A stretch of 10,833 nucleotides of DNA from JBJSXF01 sp046086225 (GTDB lineage: Bacteria; Actinomycetota; Acidimicrobiia; IMCC26256; PALSA-610). This document shows positions 1-8,091 of the stretch, in pieces. Every line of letters starts with the position of its first letter. Position 1 is the stretch's first letter. The notes beneath the pieces were generated by a model. The model did no database searches. It saw nothing but the letters and a program-made list of their open reading frames with translations, and was not told the origin of the DNA. Position numbers and translations under genes: made by a program. The stretch spans positions 1 to 10,833 of the forward strand of contig JBJSXF010000177.1 of the NCBI GenBank assembly GCA_046086225.1. Direction: 5' to 3'.

Positions 1-39
1 CCGGCCGACCGCCGACGGAGGTCTCGGCTCCCGCCTCGC

Positions 40-1236
40 TCAGGCCGGGTCGAACCGCACCGGCAAGGCCCGGGGACCCCGGAAGGCGTAACCCTCGATC
101 ACCGCTTCCGCGGCCTGCTCGGGGTCGAGGCGCAACCCGGGGAGCCGGTCGAGCACCGCGTCGAGACCGACCCGCAGCTCGAGCCGGGCGAGGTGCATGC
201 CCAGGCACTGGTGCGCTCCGGTGCCGAACGCCAGGTGGTGCTGGACGGGCCGGCCGAGCCGCCACTCGTCGGGATCGGCCCAGCGGCTCGCGTCGCGATT
301 GGCCGACGACGTGCCGACCGTGATCGGCGAGCCCGCCGCAATCGGGCAGCCCGCGATCTCGGTGTCGCGCGCCGCGACCCGGCTCACCATCGTGATCGAG
401 GTCTCGAACCGAAGGGTCTCCTCGATGACCTCGGGGAGCAACGAGCGGTCCGCGGTCACCGTCGCCAGCACGTCGGGTCGGGTGAGGAGCGCATGCAACG
501 CGTTGCCCATCACCCGGAAGGTGGTCTCGGCCCCGGCAGGCAGGAGCAGCCGGAGGAACCCGTAGATCTTGGCGTCGGTGAGGCGCTCACCGTCGATCTC
601 GGCGTTCACGAGATCGGAGAGGAAGTCGCCGGTCGGCGCCGCCCGGCGGGCCTCCACGAGCGGCCGCAGGTAGGCGACCATCGCGTCGCTCGCCCGGTGC
701 CCGGCCTCGGGGGCGAGCGGGCCCATGTTGATCTCCTCGGCCCACTGCGCGAAGCGCCCCGCGTCCTCGATCGGCACGCCGACGATCCCGCAGATCACCT
801 CGACCGGATAGCGGGAGGTGACCGACGCGACGAGATCGGCGTGCCCGAGCGGCGCGATCTCGTCGAGGAGCCGGTCGATCGTGGGCCGTACGAGCGTGTC
901 GTCCCAGCGCTCGAGCTGCGAGGCCCGGAACGCCTTGGCCACGAGGTTGCGGTACTTGCGGTGCTCCTCGCCGCCCATCGCGAGGATCAGCTCACCCATG
1001 AACTGACCGATGTGGTCGCCGTTGATGGACGAGGAGAAGGTGTCGGCGTCGCGGAGCACGGCGTCGGCGGCATCCCACGACAGCACTTGGTAGGTGGTGC
1101 CCGGACCGAGGCCGGTGTCGTCGGCCGCGATGATCGGACAGGCACTCTCCCGCGCCTCGCGCCACAGGGCATGGGGCTGCACGTTCCCCCAGTCGAGGGT
1201 GGCGCGCATCGGCTCGGCGGCGGGCTCGGCGGTCAC
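40..1236 (-). CDS. Cytochrome P450 (soluble bacterial class)
   Basis: A complete 398-residue cytochrome P450, the usual length for a soluble bacterial enzyme, with no membrane anchor. It would hydroxylate or otherwise oxidise a small hydrophobic substrate using O2 and electrons from a ferredoxin system; no ferredoxin or reductase gene lies in the window. The I-helix oxygen-activation motif AGAETT is at residues 234-239, the K-helix ExxR is E273 to R276, and the heme loop FGTGAHQCLG carries the axial thiolate Cys344. I chose the GTG start at 1236 because a TACCGT -10 element lies 6 bases upstream, which suggests a leaderless transcript. An ATG nine codons inside (base 1209) is the alternative. 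The gene is divergent from an acyl-CoA dehydrogenase with 60 bp between them, so a shared role in lipid or steroid-like catabolism is plausible. The family is certain; the CYP subfamily and substrate are unknown. Confidence 0.95.
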   Translation of the reverse strand: MTAEPAAEPMRATLDWGNVQPHALWREARESACPIIAADDTGLGPGTTYQVLSWDAADAVLRDADTFSSSINGDHIGQFMGELILAMGGEEHRKYRNLVAKAFRASQLERWDDTLVRPTIDRLLDEIAPLGHADLVASVTSRYPVEVICGIVGVPIEDAGRFAQWAEEINMGPLAPEAGHRASDAMVAYLRPLVEARRAAPTGDFLSDLVNAEIDGERLTDAKIYGFLRLLLPAGAETTFRVMGNALHALLTRPDVLATVTADRSLLPEVIEETLRFETSITMVSRVAARDTEIAGCPIAAGSPITVGTSSANRDASRWADPDEWRLGRPVQHHLAFGTGAHQCLGMHLARLELRVGLDAVLDRLPGLRLDPEQAAEAVIEGYAFRGPRALPVRFDPA

Positions 1237-1242
1237 AGCGCC

Positions 1243-1248
1243 ACGGTA
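1243..1248 (-). promoter_or_regulatory. -10 element of the P450 gene, leaderless type
   Basis: On the minus strand TACCGT is followed by six bases (GGCGCT) and then the GTG start of the P450. This fits the actinobacterial TAnnnT -10 with transcription starting at or next to the first base of the start codon. No convincing -35 is seen. Its last base overlaps a 10-bp palindrome at 1248-1257. Confidence 0.5.
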
Positions 1249-1257
1249 CCGGCCGGT
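1248..1257. promoter_or_regulatory. Palindrome, possible operator in the divergent P450/dehydrogenase promoter region
   Basis: ACCGGCCGGT is a perfect 10-bp palindrome abutting the predicted -10 of the P450 promoter, on the upstream side. The position would suit a repressor site, but the sequence is pure G/C apart from its ends, and such palindromes arise by chance in GC-rich DNA. Treat it as a candidate only. Confidence 0.25.
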
Positions 1258-1267
1258 CCGGGAACCA

Positions 1268-1279
1268 CGCGCCGGCGCG
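1268..1279. promoter_or_regulatory. 12-bp palindrome upstream of the dehydrogenase -10, possible operator
   Basis: CGCGCCGGCGCG is a perfect 12-bp palindrome. It ends four bases before the predicted -10 (1284-1289) of the plus-strand acyl-CoA dehydrogenase and lies in the -35/-10 spacer, a usual place for a repressor. It consists only of G and C, so chance is a real alternative. No regulator gene is in the window to pair with it. Confidence 0.25.
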
Positions 1280-1283
1280 CCGC

Positions 1284-1289
1284 TACCCT
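1284..1289 (+). promoter_or_regulatory. -10 element of the first acyl-CoA dehydrogenase gene, leaderless type
   Basis: TACCCT is followed by seven bases and the GTG start at 1297. This matches the TAnnnT -10 of actinobacteria with the start codon at the 5' end of the mRNA. There is no Shine-Dalgarno sequence in the short gap, which supports a leaderless reading. It is the mirror image of the P450 promoter in the same 60-bp gap. Confidence 0.5.
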
Positions 1290-1296
1290 GCCGTCC

Positions 1297-2514
1297 GTGA
1301 CCGCCCGTGCGCTCGGCACCAACCCCTTCGCCGACACCGAGGACCAGGCCGCGCTCCGGCAGCTCGCCCGCGACGTGGCCGCCCGTTCGCTCGCGCCGAT
1401 GGCCCGCCACGGCGACGAGACCGAGGAGTTCCCCCAGTGGGCGTGGGACGCCATGCGCGACGCCGAGCTCTTCGGCATCACGATCGGCGAGAAGTGGGGC
1501 GGCGCCGGCCTCGGCGACGTCGAATCGGCGATCGTGCTCGAGGAGCTGGCCCGGGCCGACGTCTCGGCCGCGATCCTCGCCCAGCTCACGTTCAACGGCC
1601 CGCCGCGTGCGATCGAGCACCTCGGCACCGACGAGCTGCGCGACCGCTGGCTCCCGATGGCCGCGTCGGGCGAGGCGCTGTTCTGCATCGGCATCAGCGA
1701 GACCGAGGCCGGCTCTTCGGTCGGGCACATGCGCGCCCGCCTCGCCCCCGACGGCGACGGGTTCCGCCTGAACGCCTACAAGAACTACGTCACCGGCGGC
1801 CACAAGGCCCGGGCCTGCCTCGTGTGGTGCCGCTTCCCGGGCAGCGAGGGCACGAAGGGCATCGGCGCCGTGGTCGTCGATCTCACCGCCCCGGGCGTCA
1901 CGGTGGCCGGCACCCACGTGAAGATGGGGCTGCGGGCCACAAGCGAGGCCGAGCTCGCGTTCGACGACGTGCGCATCGAGCCCGAGGACGTGCTCGTGAT
2001 GGGCACCCCCGACAGCAACGAGTCGTTCAAGACCCTCATCGCCCACATCAACCACGAGCGCTGCGGCAACGCGGCGATGTGCATCGGCGCCGCCCAGGGC
2101 GCGCTCGAGTACGCCATCGGCTACATGAACGAGCGCCGGCTCGGCGAACGGCCCCTCGCCGCACTCCAGGGTCTGCAGTGGAAGATCGCCGACATGGCGA
2201 CCCAGCTCGAGGGCGCCCGACTCCTGCTCCAGCGGGCCGTGCGGATGGCCGGGCCCGGCGGCACGCCGCCCCCGCTCGAGACGGCGATGGCCAAGACGGC
2301 CGCCAACCTCGCGGCCAAGTTCGTGTGCGACGAGGCCATCCAGCTGCTCGGCGGCTACGGCTTCTCGCGCGAGTACCCGGTCGAGCGGGCCTACCGCGAC
2401 ATCCGCGGCCTGTGCATCGGGGCGGGCACCGTCGAGATCCAGCGAAACTTCGTGGGCACGAGCGTGCTCGGCGGCGCCGTCCCCGCGAGCGACGGCTGGA
2501 CGGCCCGGCGCTGA
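1297..2514 (+). CDS. Acyl-CoA dehydrogenase, Glu254 (isovaleryl-CoA dehydrogenase-like) active-site type
   Basis: A 405-residue FAD-dependent acyl-CoA dehydrogenase, full length for the family, expected to oxidise an acyl-CoA to its 2-enoyl-CoA and pass electrons to ETF. The order is an N-terminal helical domain, the middle beta domain with the flavin/substrate motif SETEAGSS (134-141), and a C-terminal helical domain with LGGYGF (351-356) and GAGTVEIQRN near the end. The catalytic Glu of medium-chain enzymes (YEGT motif) is replaced by Ala376. A glutamate in NHER (Glu254) sits where isovaleryl-CoA dehydrogenase keeps its base, so the enzyme is probably active. The GTG start is set by the -10 element 7 bases upstream. 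A CoA ligase follows after 8 bp, with its Shine-Dalgarno sequence on this gene's stop codon, so the two form an operon. The substrate is unknown; the branched-chain comparison concerns the active-site layout only. Confidence 0.93.
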   Translation: MTARALGTNPFADTEDQAALRQLARDVAARSLAPMARHGDETEEFPQWAWDAMRDAELFGITIGEKWGGAGLGDVESAIVLEELARADVSAAILAQLTFNGPPRAIEHLGTDELRDRWLPMAASGEALFCIGISETEAGSSVGHMRARLAPDGDGFRLNAYKNYVTGGHKARACLVWCRFPGSEGTKGIGAVVVDLTAPGVTVAGTHVKMGLRATSEAELAFDDVRIEPEDVLVMGTPDSNESFKTLIAHINHERCGNAAMCIGAAQGALEYAIGYMNERRLGERPLAALQGLQWKIADMATQLEGARLLLQRAVRMAGPGGTPPPLETAMAKTAANLAAKFVCDEAIQLLGGYGFSREYPVERAYRDIRGLCIGAGTVEIQRNFVGTSVLGGAVPASDGWTARR

Positions 2515-2522
2515 GGCCGCCG

Positions 2523-3881
2523 GTGCTCGCGCCGACGTTCACCACCCCGCTCGGCCCCGACTACCGCGCGCCCGGCGGGCCGTGGGCCGGACCCTCGCTC
2601 GACGCGCTCCTCACCACCGTCGCCGCGCCCGACCGGGCGGCCCGGGTCGCTCGCCTCGCGGGCGGCCTGCGGGCGCAGGGTGTGCGCCCCGGCGACGCCG
2701 TCGCCTGGCGCTCGGCGAACCGGACCGAGGTCGACCTCTGCTACCGGGCCTGCTGGCGCCTCGGCGCCGTCGCCGTGCCTCTCCACCACCTGGCGGGCGA
2801 GGCCGAGGTCGCGCGCCTGGTCGCCGCCACCGCGCCCGCCGTCGTGCTCGACGACCTCGACCACCTCCCCGACGGCGATCCGGTCACCGAGCCCTGGGCC
2901 GACAACGAGGCACTCGCCGCCGTGCTGTTCACGTCGGGCAGCAGTGGCGACCCGAAGGGAGTGCTGCACACCCAGGCGACGCTCGCGTGCAAGGCGGTGC
3001 AGATGCGCACCGCCCACGGACTCGGCCCCGACGACTGCGTGCTCATGCCCGCACCCGCTGCGCACATCTCGGGCCTGCTCAACGGGGTGACCCTGCCCGG
3101 GATCGTGCCGTTCCGCACCGTGTTCATGGCCCGCTGGGATCCGGCCGCGGCCCTGGAGATCATCGAGCGCGAGCGGGTGACGTTCATGGTCGGGCCGCCG
3201 ACGTTCTTCGTCGGCCTCATGGAAGCACCCGGCTTCTCCCCCGAACAGGTCGCGAGCCTGCGCCTGATCTCGAGCGGTGGCGCCGGGGTGAGCGAGGCCT
3301 TCGTCGCCGAGGCCGAACGGGTGCTCGGCGCCCGGGTGAAGCGCACGTACGGTTCGACCGAGGCCCCCACCGTCATCTCCGACGGTCGGCCCATCGGTTC
3401 GGTCGGGATCGACTTCGCCGACGACGGCGAGCTGCTCGTTCGGGGTCCCGAGGTGTGCGTCGGCTACCTCGACCCCGCCGCCACCGCCGAGGCGTTCACC
3501 GCCGACGGGTGGTTCCGCACCGGCGACCTCGCCCGCCGCGACCCCGACGGCACGATCGCGCTCGTCGGCCGGAAGAAGGACATCGTCATCCGCGGGGGCG
3601 AGAACATCTCGACCGCCGAGGTCGAGGCGATCCTCGAAGCCCACCCCGGGGTGCGCCAGGCCGTCGCGGTCGGCATACCCGACGACCGGCTCGGCGAGCG
3701 GGTGTGCGCCTTCGTCGTCGGCGACCCCGCCTTCGACCTCGAGGCCTGCCGCGAGTGGTTCGCCGCTCGGGGGGTCGCCAGGTACAAGACCCCGGAGCGG
3801 GTGATCCGCATCGACGCAGTGCCGGTGCTCGCCAGCGGCAAGCCCGACCGCGCCTCGCTCAGGGATCGCGCCTCGGACTGA
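2523..3881 (+). CDS. AMP-forming acyl-CoA ligase (ANL superfamily), compact
   Basis: A 452-residue adenylate-forming ligase that would activate a carboxylic acid with ATP and join it to CoA. The ATP-binding loop TSGSSGDPKG is at 137-146, YGSTE at 276-280, the TGD motif at 333-335, the hinge region GRKKD at 349-353 followed by RGGENIS, and the C-terminal catalytic lysine is Lys440 in SGKPDR. All core motifs are intact. The protein is about 50-100 residues shorter than typical 4-coumarate or fatty-acid ligases. The shortening is ahead of the ATP loop, which lies near residue 140 rather than about 190. The GTG start at 2523 follows GAGG (2513-2516) at six-base spacing, overlapping the stop of the upstream dehydrogenase, so translation is probably coupled. 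The substrate cannot be read from the sequence; the dehydrogenase partner suggests a fatty, branched or ring-derived acid. Confidence 0.92.
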   Translation: MLAPTFTTPLGPDYRAPGGPWAGPSLDALLTTVAAPDRAARVARLAGGLRAQGVRPGDAVAWRSANRTEVDLCYRACWRLGAVAVPLHHLAGEAEVARLVAATAPAVVLDDLDHLPDGDPVTEPWADNEALAAVLFTSGSSGDPKGVLHTQATLACKAVQMRTAHGLGPDDCVLMPAPAAHISGLLNGVTLPGIVPFRTVFMARWDPAAALEIIERERVTFMVGPPTFFVGLMEAPGFSPEQVASLRLISSGGAGVSEAFVAEAERVLGARVKRTYGSTEAPTVISDGRPIGSVGIDFADDGELLVRGPEVCVGYLDPAATAEAFTADGWFRTGDLARRDPDGTIALVGRKKDIVIRGGENISTAEVEAILEAHPGVRQAVAVGIPDDRLGERVCAFVVGDPAFDLEACREWFAARGVARYKTPERVIRIDAVPVLASGKPDRASLRDRASD

Positions 3882-3903
3882 GGCTCAGACCCGCTCCGCA
3901 CGA

Positions 3904-3923
3904 GGGACAATGCGTTTGCTCCC
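3904..3923. terminator. Weak hairpin in the convergent gap, possible two-way terminator
   Basis: In the 69-bp gap between convergent genes, GGGACAA and TTGCTCCC can pair (seven base pairs, one bulged C) around a TGCGT loop. No T-run follows on either strand, so it is not a standard intrinsic terminator. It is the only stem found in the gap and is somewhat less GC-rich than its surroundings. Confidence 0.2.
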
Positions 3924-3950
3924 GCCCATGCGCTCGACGAGCTCGCTCCC

Positions 3951-4676
3951 TTACTCGCCCCAGGGCGAGGTGTCGACGCCCATCATCTTGAAGCCCTTGA
4001 TCACCATGCGCGGGTTCATGATCCCGGGCTTCCAGTGGTAGTTCCACATGCGCTCGTTGGCCACGTTCTGCACGAACATCTTCGCCTGGTCGAGAGTGGC
4101 GAGCACACCCCGGGCCGAGATCTGGCGCTCGTAACGCTCGGCGTGCTCGGCGTCGATCACGAAGTTCATCGCGTCGCACATGCGCAGCATCGAGACGTTG
4201 TTCCACTCGTAGGGCGAGAGCGACATGTGGAGCATCACATCCGGCGGCGTGACCGACTGCATCTCGAAGTTGCGCGAGACGAGAGTGATCGGCTCCAGGC
4301 AGCACGCGCAGTGGGACTCGAGCCGCACGGTGCGATCCTTGAACGGCGGCATGTGCGAGAAGGCGATCGACTCGCTCGCGCAGCCCACGAACGAGTGGAA
4401 CTCGTCGTCGATGTAGGCCCGAACCTGCGAGGGGAACGACGAGAAGGGCGGCGCCTTCAGGAGGTTGCAGTTGTGGGTGTCCTCGTCGACCGTGATGACG
4501 ATGCCGAGCTGCAGCTCCTTGTAGGCCTGCACGATGCGGCGGCGGTCGAGGCCGGTCACCTCGTGCACCTCCCGCAGCGTCGGTCCGTGACCGTTGGCGG
4601 CCCAGTGGTCGAAGATGAAGGCGCGGACCTGCTTGGCCTCGTCGGTGAATGCGAACTCGGGGACGTTCTGCGGCAT
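3951..4676 (-). CDS. MerB-like protein (alkylmercury lyase family), diverged
   Basis: A 241-residue protein that I align by eye with organomercurial lyase MerB, which cleaves carbon-mercury bonds by protonolysis. Residues 10-65 read as a winged-helix N-terminal domain. Cys99 in GCASE matches catalytic Cys96 of plasmid R831b MerB, Glu102 replaces Asp99, SHC (121-123) matches the conserved SHC with Cys117, and Cys167 matches Cys159. SHCACC adds two cysteines (125, 126) next to Cys123, which classical MerB lacks. The C-terminus, about residues 205-241 and rich in Trp and Met, does not obviously match classical MerB. No merA, merR, merT or merP lies nearby. The ATG start at 4676 has a TAGTCT -10 seven bases upstream. 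It ends the minus-strand run after a gene of unknown function, 10 bp away. Homology is well supported; the natural substrate (organomercury, another organometal, or something else) is open. Confidence 0.8.
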   Translation of the reverse strand: MPQNVPEFAFTDEAKQVRAFIFDHWAANGHGPTLREVHEVTGLDRRRIVQAYKELQLGIVITVDEDTHNCNLLKAPPFSSFPSQVRAYIDDEFHSFVGCASESIAFSHMPPFKDRTVRLESHCACCLEPITLVSRNFEMQSVTPPDVMLHMSLSPYEWNNVSMLRMCDAMNFVIDAEHAERYERQISARGVLATLDQAKMFVQNVANERMWNYHWKPGIMNPRMVIKGFKMMGVDTSPWGE

Positions 4677-4683
4677 GGCGGGC

Positions 4684-4689
4684 AGACTA
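4684..4689 (-). promoter_or_regulatory. -10 element of the MerB-like gene, overlapping the upstream stop codon
   Basis: On the minus strand TAGTCT is followed by seven bases (GCCCGCC) and the ATG of the MerB-like gene. Its first three bases are the TAG stop of the preceding gene. Spacing and sequence match three other leaderless-type promoters in the window, so the gene can probably be transcribed apart from the upstream pair. Confidence 0.5.
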
Positions 4690-5688
4690 CGCGTCGGGCC
4701 GCTCGCCCCGATCCGAGGCGTCGAGCGCCCACGCGAGCCCCTCGGTCGGATCCTCGACCGCGAGGCGCAGCACCCAGCCCGATCCCGCACCGGCATCGGC
4801 CGCGTCCCACACCAGCCAGCGCAGCTCACCGATCGCGGCACCCAGCGCGTCAGCGTCGGGGGGCTCGTCGGGCGCGAAGCCGGCGAAGGCAGCGGCCGCC
4901 ACCCAGGCCCGGTCGCGGCCGGCGGCTGCGCCCCGCCGCCTTCCGTGCACGCCGCCACTCGCCCCGGCCCACGCCAGTCGGGCTAACGCCTCGGCGCCGT
5001 CGATCCACGCACCCCGTGCCGCGCGCACCCCGAGCGCGGCGATAGCGCTGATCGCGTCGCCCCGCACCGCCGCGATCCGGACCCGGCCCTCCGACTGCGC
5101 AGTCCACGGACGCACCAGGTCGCGCAACGCCTCGCCGACGTCGGGATCGTCGATCGCCTCCCACCCCTCGACCGCCGGGAGCGGTCGGCCGTGGATCGGG
5201 TCCGGACCGGGCGCTTCGACGCGGTCGGTCCGGTACTGCGCGACGAGGTACTCGGGCTCGAAGGGCCGGAGCGCGAGCGGTGGGGCGAGCACTCCGGCGT
5301 GGGCCACCGTCGCCGAATCGACGACCTCACCCCGCACGACGCGCTCGTGGGCGCAGAGCGCGGCGACCGGGCCGTCGACCACGTGCGGGGCCAGCTCGGC
5401 CCAACTGTGGGTCGAGGCCACGACCTCGGCGACCGGTCCGGGCGCGAACCGCGCCGCACCCTCGGTGAGCACCGTCGCCGCGACCGCGGCCGGGGCGTCG
5501 AGCGCCAGGCGATACTCGGCGTAGGACGCGGCCGGCCACAGCTGACGGCCGCGTTCGAAGGCGCGGCGGGACCGGTCGGCGAGACCGAGGAGCGCGTCCC
5601 AGTCACGGGTCGCGCAGCACGCATCGACGAGACGCACGAGCTCGTCGAGATCGTTGGCGTCGATGGCGGCGCCGACGGGATCGCTCAG
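4687..5688 (-). CDS. Protein of unknown function, probable CTG start
   Basis: I do not recognise this 333-residue protein. It has no signal peptide or clear membrane segment and looks cytoplasmic, rich in Ala, acidic residues and Trp. The first 65 residues read as amphipathic helices (VGAAIDANDLDELVRLVDAC and onward). The middle holds a Pro-rich stretch (about 134-172), and the end is acidic (about 272-333). The reading frame has no ATG or GTG at the junction with the upstream acyl-CoA dehydrogenase-like gene. A CTG at 5688 overlaps that gene's stop as CTGA, in the manner of ATGA coupling, and the residues after it look like real protein. The alternative is GTG at 5637, giving 316 residues but starting inside a predicted helix. 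The frame is convincing because codon use matches its neighbours and it fills the gap between two genes of the same strand. The start is uncertain. Confidence 0.75.
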   Translation of the reverse strand: MSDPVGAAIDANDLDELVRLVDACCATRDWDALLGLADRSRRAFERGRQLWPAASYAEYRLALDAPAAVAATVLTEGAARFAPGPVAEVVASTHSWAELAPHVVDGPVAALCAHERVVRGEVVDSATVAHAGVLAPPLALRPFEPEYLVAQYRTDRVEAPGPDPIHGRPLPAVEGWEAIDDPDVGEALRDLVRPWTAQSEGRVRIAAVRGDAISAIAALGVRAARGAWIDGAEALARLAWAGASGGVHGRRRGAAAGRDRAWVAAAAFAGFAPDEPPDADALGAAIGELRWLVWDAADAGAGSGWVLRLAVEDPTEGLAWALDASDRGERPDA

Positions 5689-6698
5689 ACGACCGACGCC
5701 CCCGCCTCGACCCTCGGCCGCAGCAGCGCCACGAGCCGGGCCCGGTGGGCGGCGGCATCGCCGAACGCGAGCTGGTCGAGGTGCGCCCGCTTCATGGAGA
5801 AGTGCAGGTCGTGCTCCCACGTGAAGCCGATCCCGCCGTGCACCTGCAGGGCCGAGGCCATCACGCGCTTCGACGCGTCGGAGCACCAGACCTTGGCGGT
5901 CGATGCCGCGACCGAGGCATCGGCGTCGTCGGCCGCAATGCACCACGCCGCCCAGTAGACGGTCGAGCGCATGCCCTCGACATCGACGAGCATGTCGGCG
6001 CAGCGGTGCTTCACCGCCTGGAACGAGCCGATCGGACGACCGAACTGCACTCGGGCCTTGGCGTGCTCGACCGCCAGGTCGAGCGCCCGGCCCGCGGTGC
6101 CGAGGAGATCGGCCGCGGCGAGCACCGCACCCCGGTCGACGAGGCGCTCCCGGGCCGCGCCGTCGCCGATGCGCCGGGCCCGGCCCGGATCGAAGTCGAG
6201 CCATCCGAGCTCGCGGGTGAGATCCATCGCCGGCTCGCGGCGGGGCCGCTCGGGGAGGTCGAGCAGGAAGACGCCGTCGGCGCCGACCACCACCGCGAGG
6301 TCGGCCGACGGCGCGTAGGGCACCGGCGCGGCCGGATCCCACGCGACGCACGCGAGCCGCTCGCCGGCGAGGAGCGCCGCGACCGTCTCGTGCTCACCGG
6401 CCCGGGCGAGCGCGTCGATCGCGAGGATCGTCGGCGTGAACGGGGCGGGCGCACCGTGACGCCCCATCGCCTCGACGAGCACCGCGGCCTCGACCGGACC
6501 GAGCCCGATCCCGCCGTCGGCCTCGGGCACCTCGAGCGCAGGCCAGCCCTGCTCGCACATCGCCGCCCACAGCTCGGCGTCGTACGCGTCGCCCCGCTCG
6601 GTGTGGGCCCGCACCCGAGTGGGCGAGGCGAGGTCGTCGAGGAGCGCCGTCGCGCCCTCGCGCAGCGCCTCCTGATCGGCCGAGAGATCGAAGTCCAT
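5685..6698 (-). CDS. Short acyl-CoA dehydrogenase-like protein, possible subunit of a heteromeric enzyme
   Basis: A 337-residue acyl-CoA dehydrogenase family member, 50-60 residues shorter than usual. It opens with MDFDLSADQEALRE, the normal N-terminal helix, and has the C-terminal RVQFGRPIGSFQAVKH segment (216-230) and QVHGGIGFTWEHD (285-297). The middle beta domain is reduced, and the usual flavin-contact motif (TEP..GSD) is not visible between residues 112 and 180. In actinobacterial steroid degradation, short members of this kind (for example FadE27 and FadE28) pair with a full-length partner in alpha2-beta2 enzymes. A full-length dehydrogenase at 8092-9273 could be such a partner, but it is on the other strand beyond gltA. 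The ATG at 6698 has no clear Shine-Dalgarno sequence. The stop codon overlaps the start of the next gene. Family membership is sure; activity alone and substrate are not. Confidence 0.9.
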   Translation of the reverse strand: MDFDLSADQEALREGATALLDDLASPTRVRAHTERGDAYDAELWAAMCEQGWPALEVPEADGGIGLGPVEAAVLVEAMGRHGAPAPFTPTILAIDALARAGEHETVAALLAGERLACVAWDPAAPVPYAPSADLAVVVGADGVFLLDLPERPRREPAMDLTRELGWLDFDPGRARRIGDGAARERLVDRGAVLAAADLLGTAGRALDLAVEHAKARVQFGRPIGSFQAVKHRCADMLVDVEGMRSTVYWAAWCIAADDADASVAASTAKVWCSDASKRVMASALQVHGGIGFTWEHDLHFSMKRAHLDQLAFGDAAAHRARLVALLRPRVEAGASVV

Positions 6699-6728
6699 GG
6701 GAACCCGAGTCTCGCGCCGTCCGAGCCG

Positions 6729-6744
6729 CCCGGTAGATTCCGGG
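6729..6744. repeat. Inverted repeat enclosing the gltA -10, possible operator
   Basis: CCCGG and CCGGG form 5-bp inverted arms exactly flanking the hexamer TAGATT, the probable -10 of gltA. A dimeric regulator bound here would block the promoter. The arms are short and GC-only, so chance is possible. Confidence 0.25.
6734..6739 (+). promoter_or_regulatory. Probable -10 element of gltA
   Basis: TAGATT fits TAnnnT and lies 35 bases before the gltA ATG, so the transcript would carry a leader of roughly 28 bases. That suits the Shine-Dalgarno sequence found before this gene, and contrasts with the leaderless promoters elsewhere in the window. No clear -35 is seen. Confidence 0.45.
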
Positions 6745-6765
6745 TACGAGCCACCCCCGATCGCT

Positions 6766-6769
6766 GGAG
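6766..6769 (+). promoter_or_regulatory. Ribosome binding site of gltA
   Basis: GGAG lies five bases before the ATG at 6775 and fixes that start over an upstream in-frame ATG at 6697, whose extra 26 codons read as promoter DNA and would overlap the start of the divergent gene. Confidence 0.6.
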
Positions 6770-6774
6770 TCGTC

Positions 6775-8088
<1,314 letters not shown>

Positions 8089-8091
8089 TCC

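Noticed and set aside
1..39. Terminator or gene end downstream of the P450
   Set aside because: No stem-loop, T-run or reading frame could be supported in these 39 bases.
1237..2055. A long N-terminal extension of the P450 frame
   Set aside because: It runs antisense through the first dehydrogenase, carries no domain, and a leaderless-type promoter lies just before the GTG at 1236.
1297..2514. Reading the first and third dehydrogenases as inactive because the YEGT glutamate is alanine
   Set aside because: Isovaleryl-CoA dehydrogenase-like enzymes keep the base on another helix, and both proteins have a glutamate there (Glu254 and Glu248).
6699..6774. A leaderless promoter for the minus-strand dehydrogenase-like gene
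   Set aside because: No TAnnnT box lies 6-8 bases before its ATG and no clear -10 could be chosen elsewhere in the gap, so no promoter is called.
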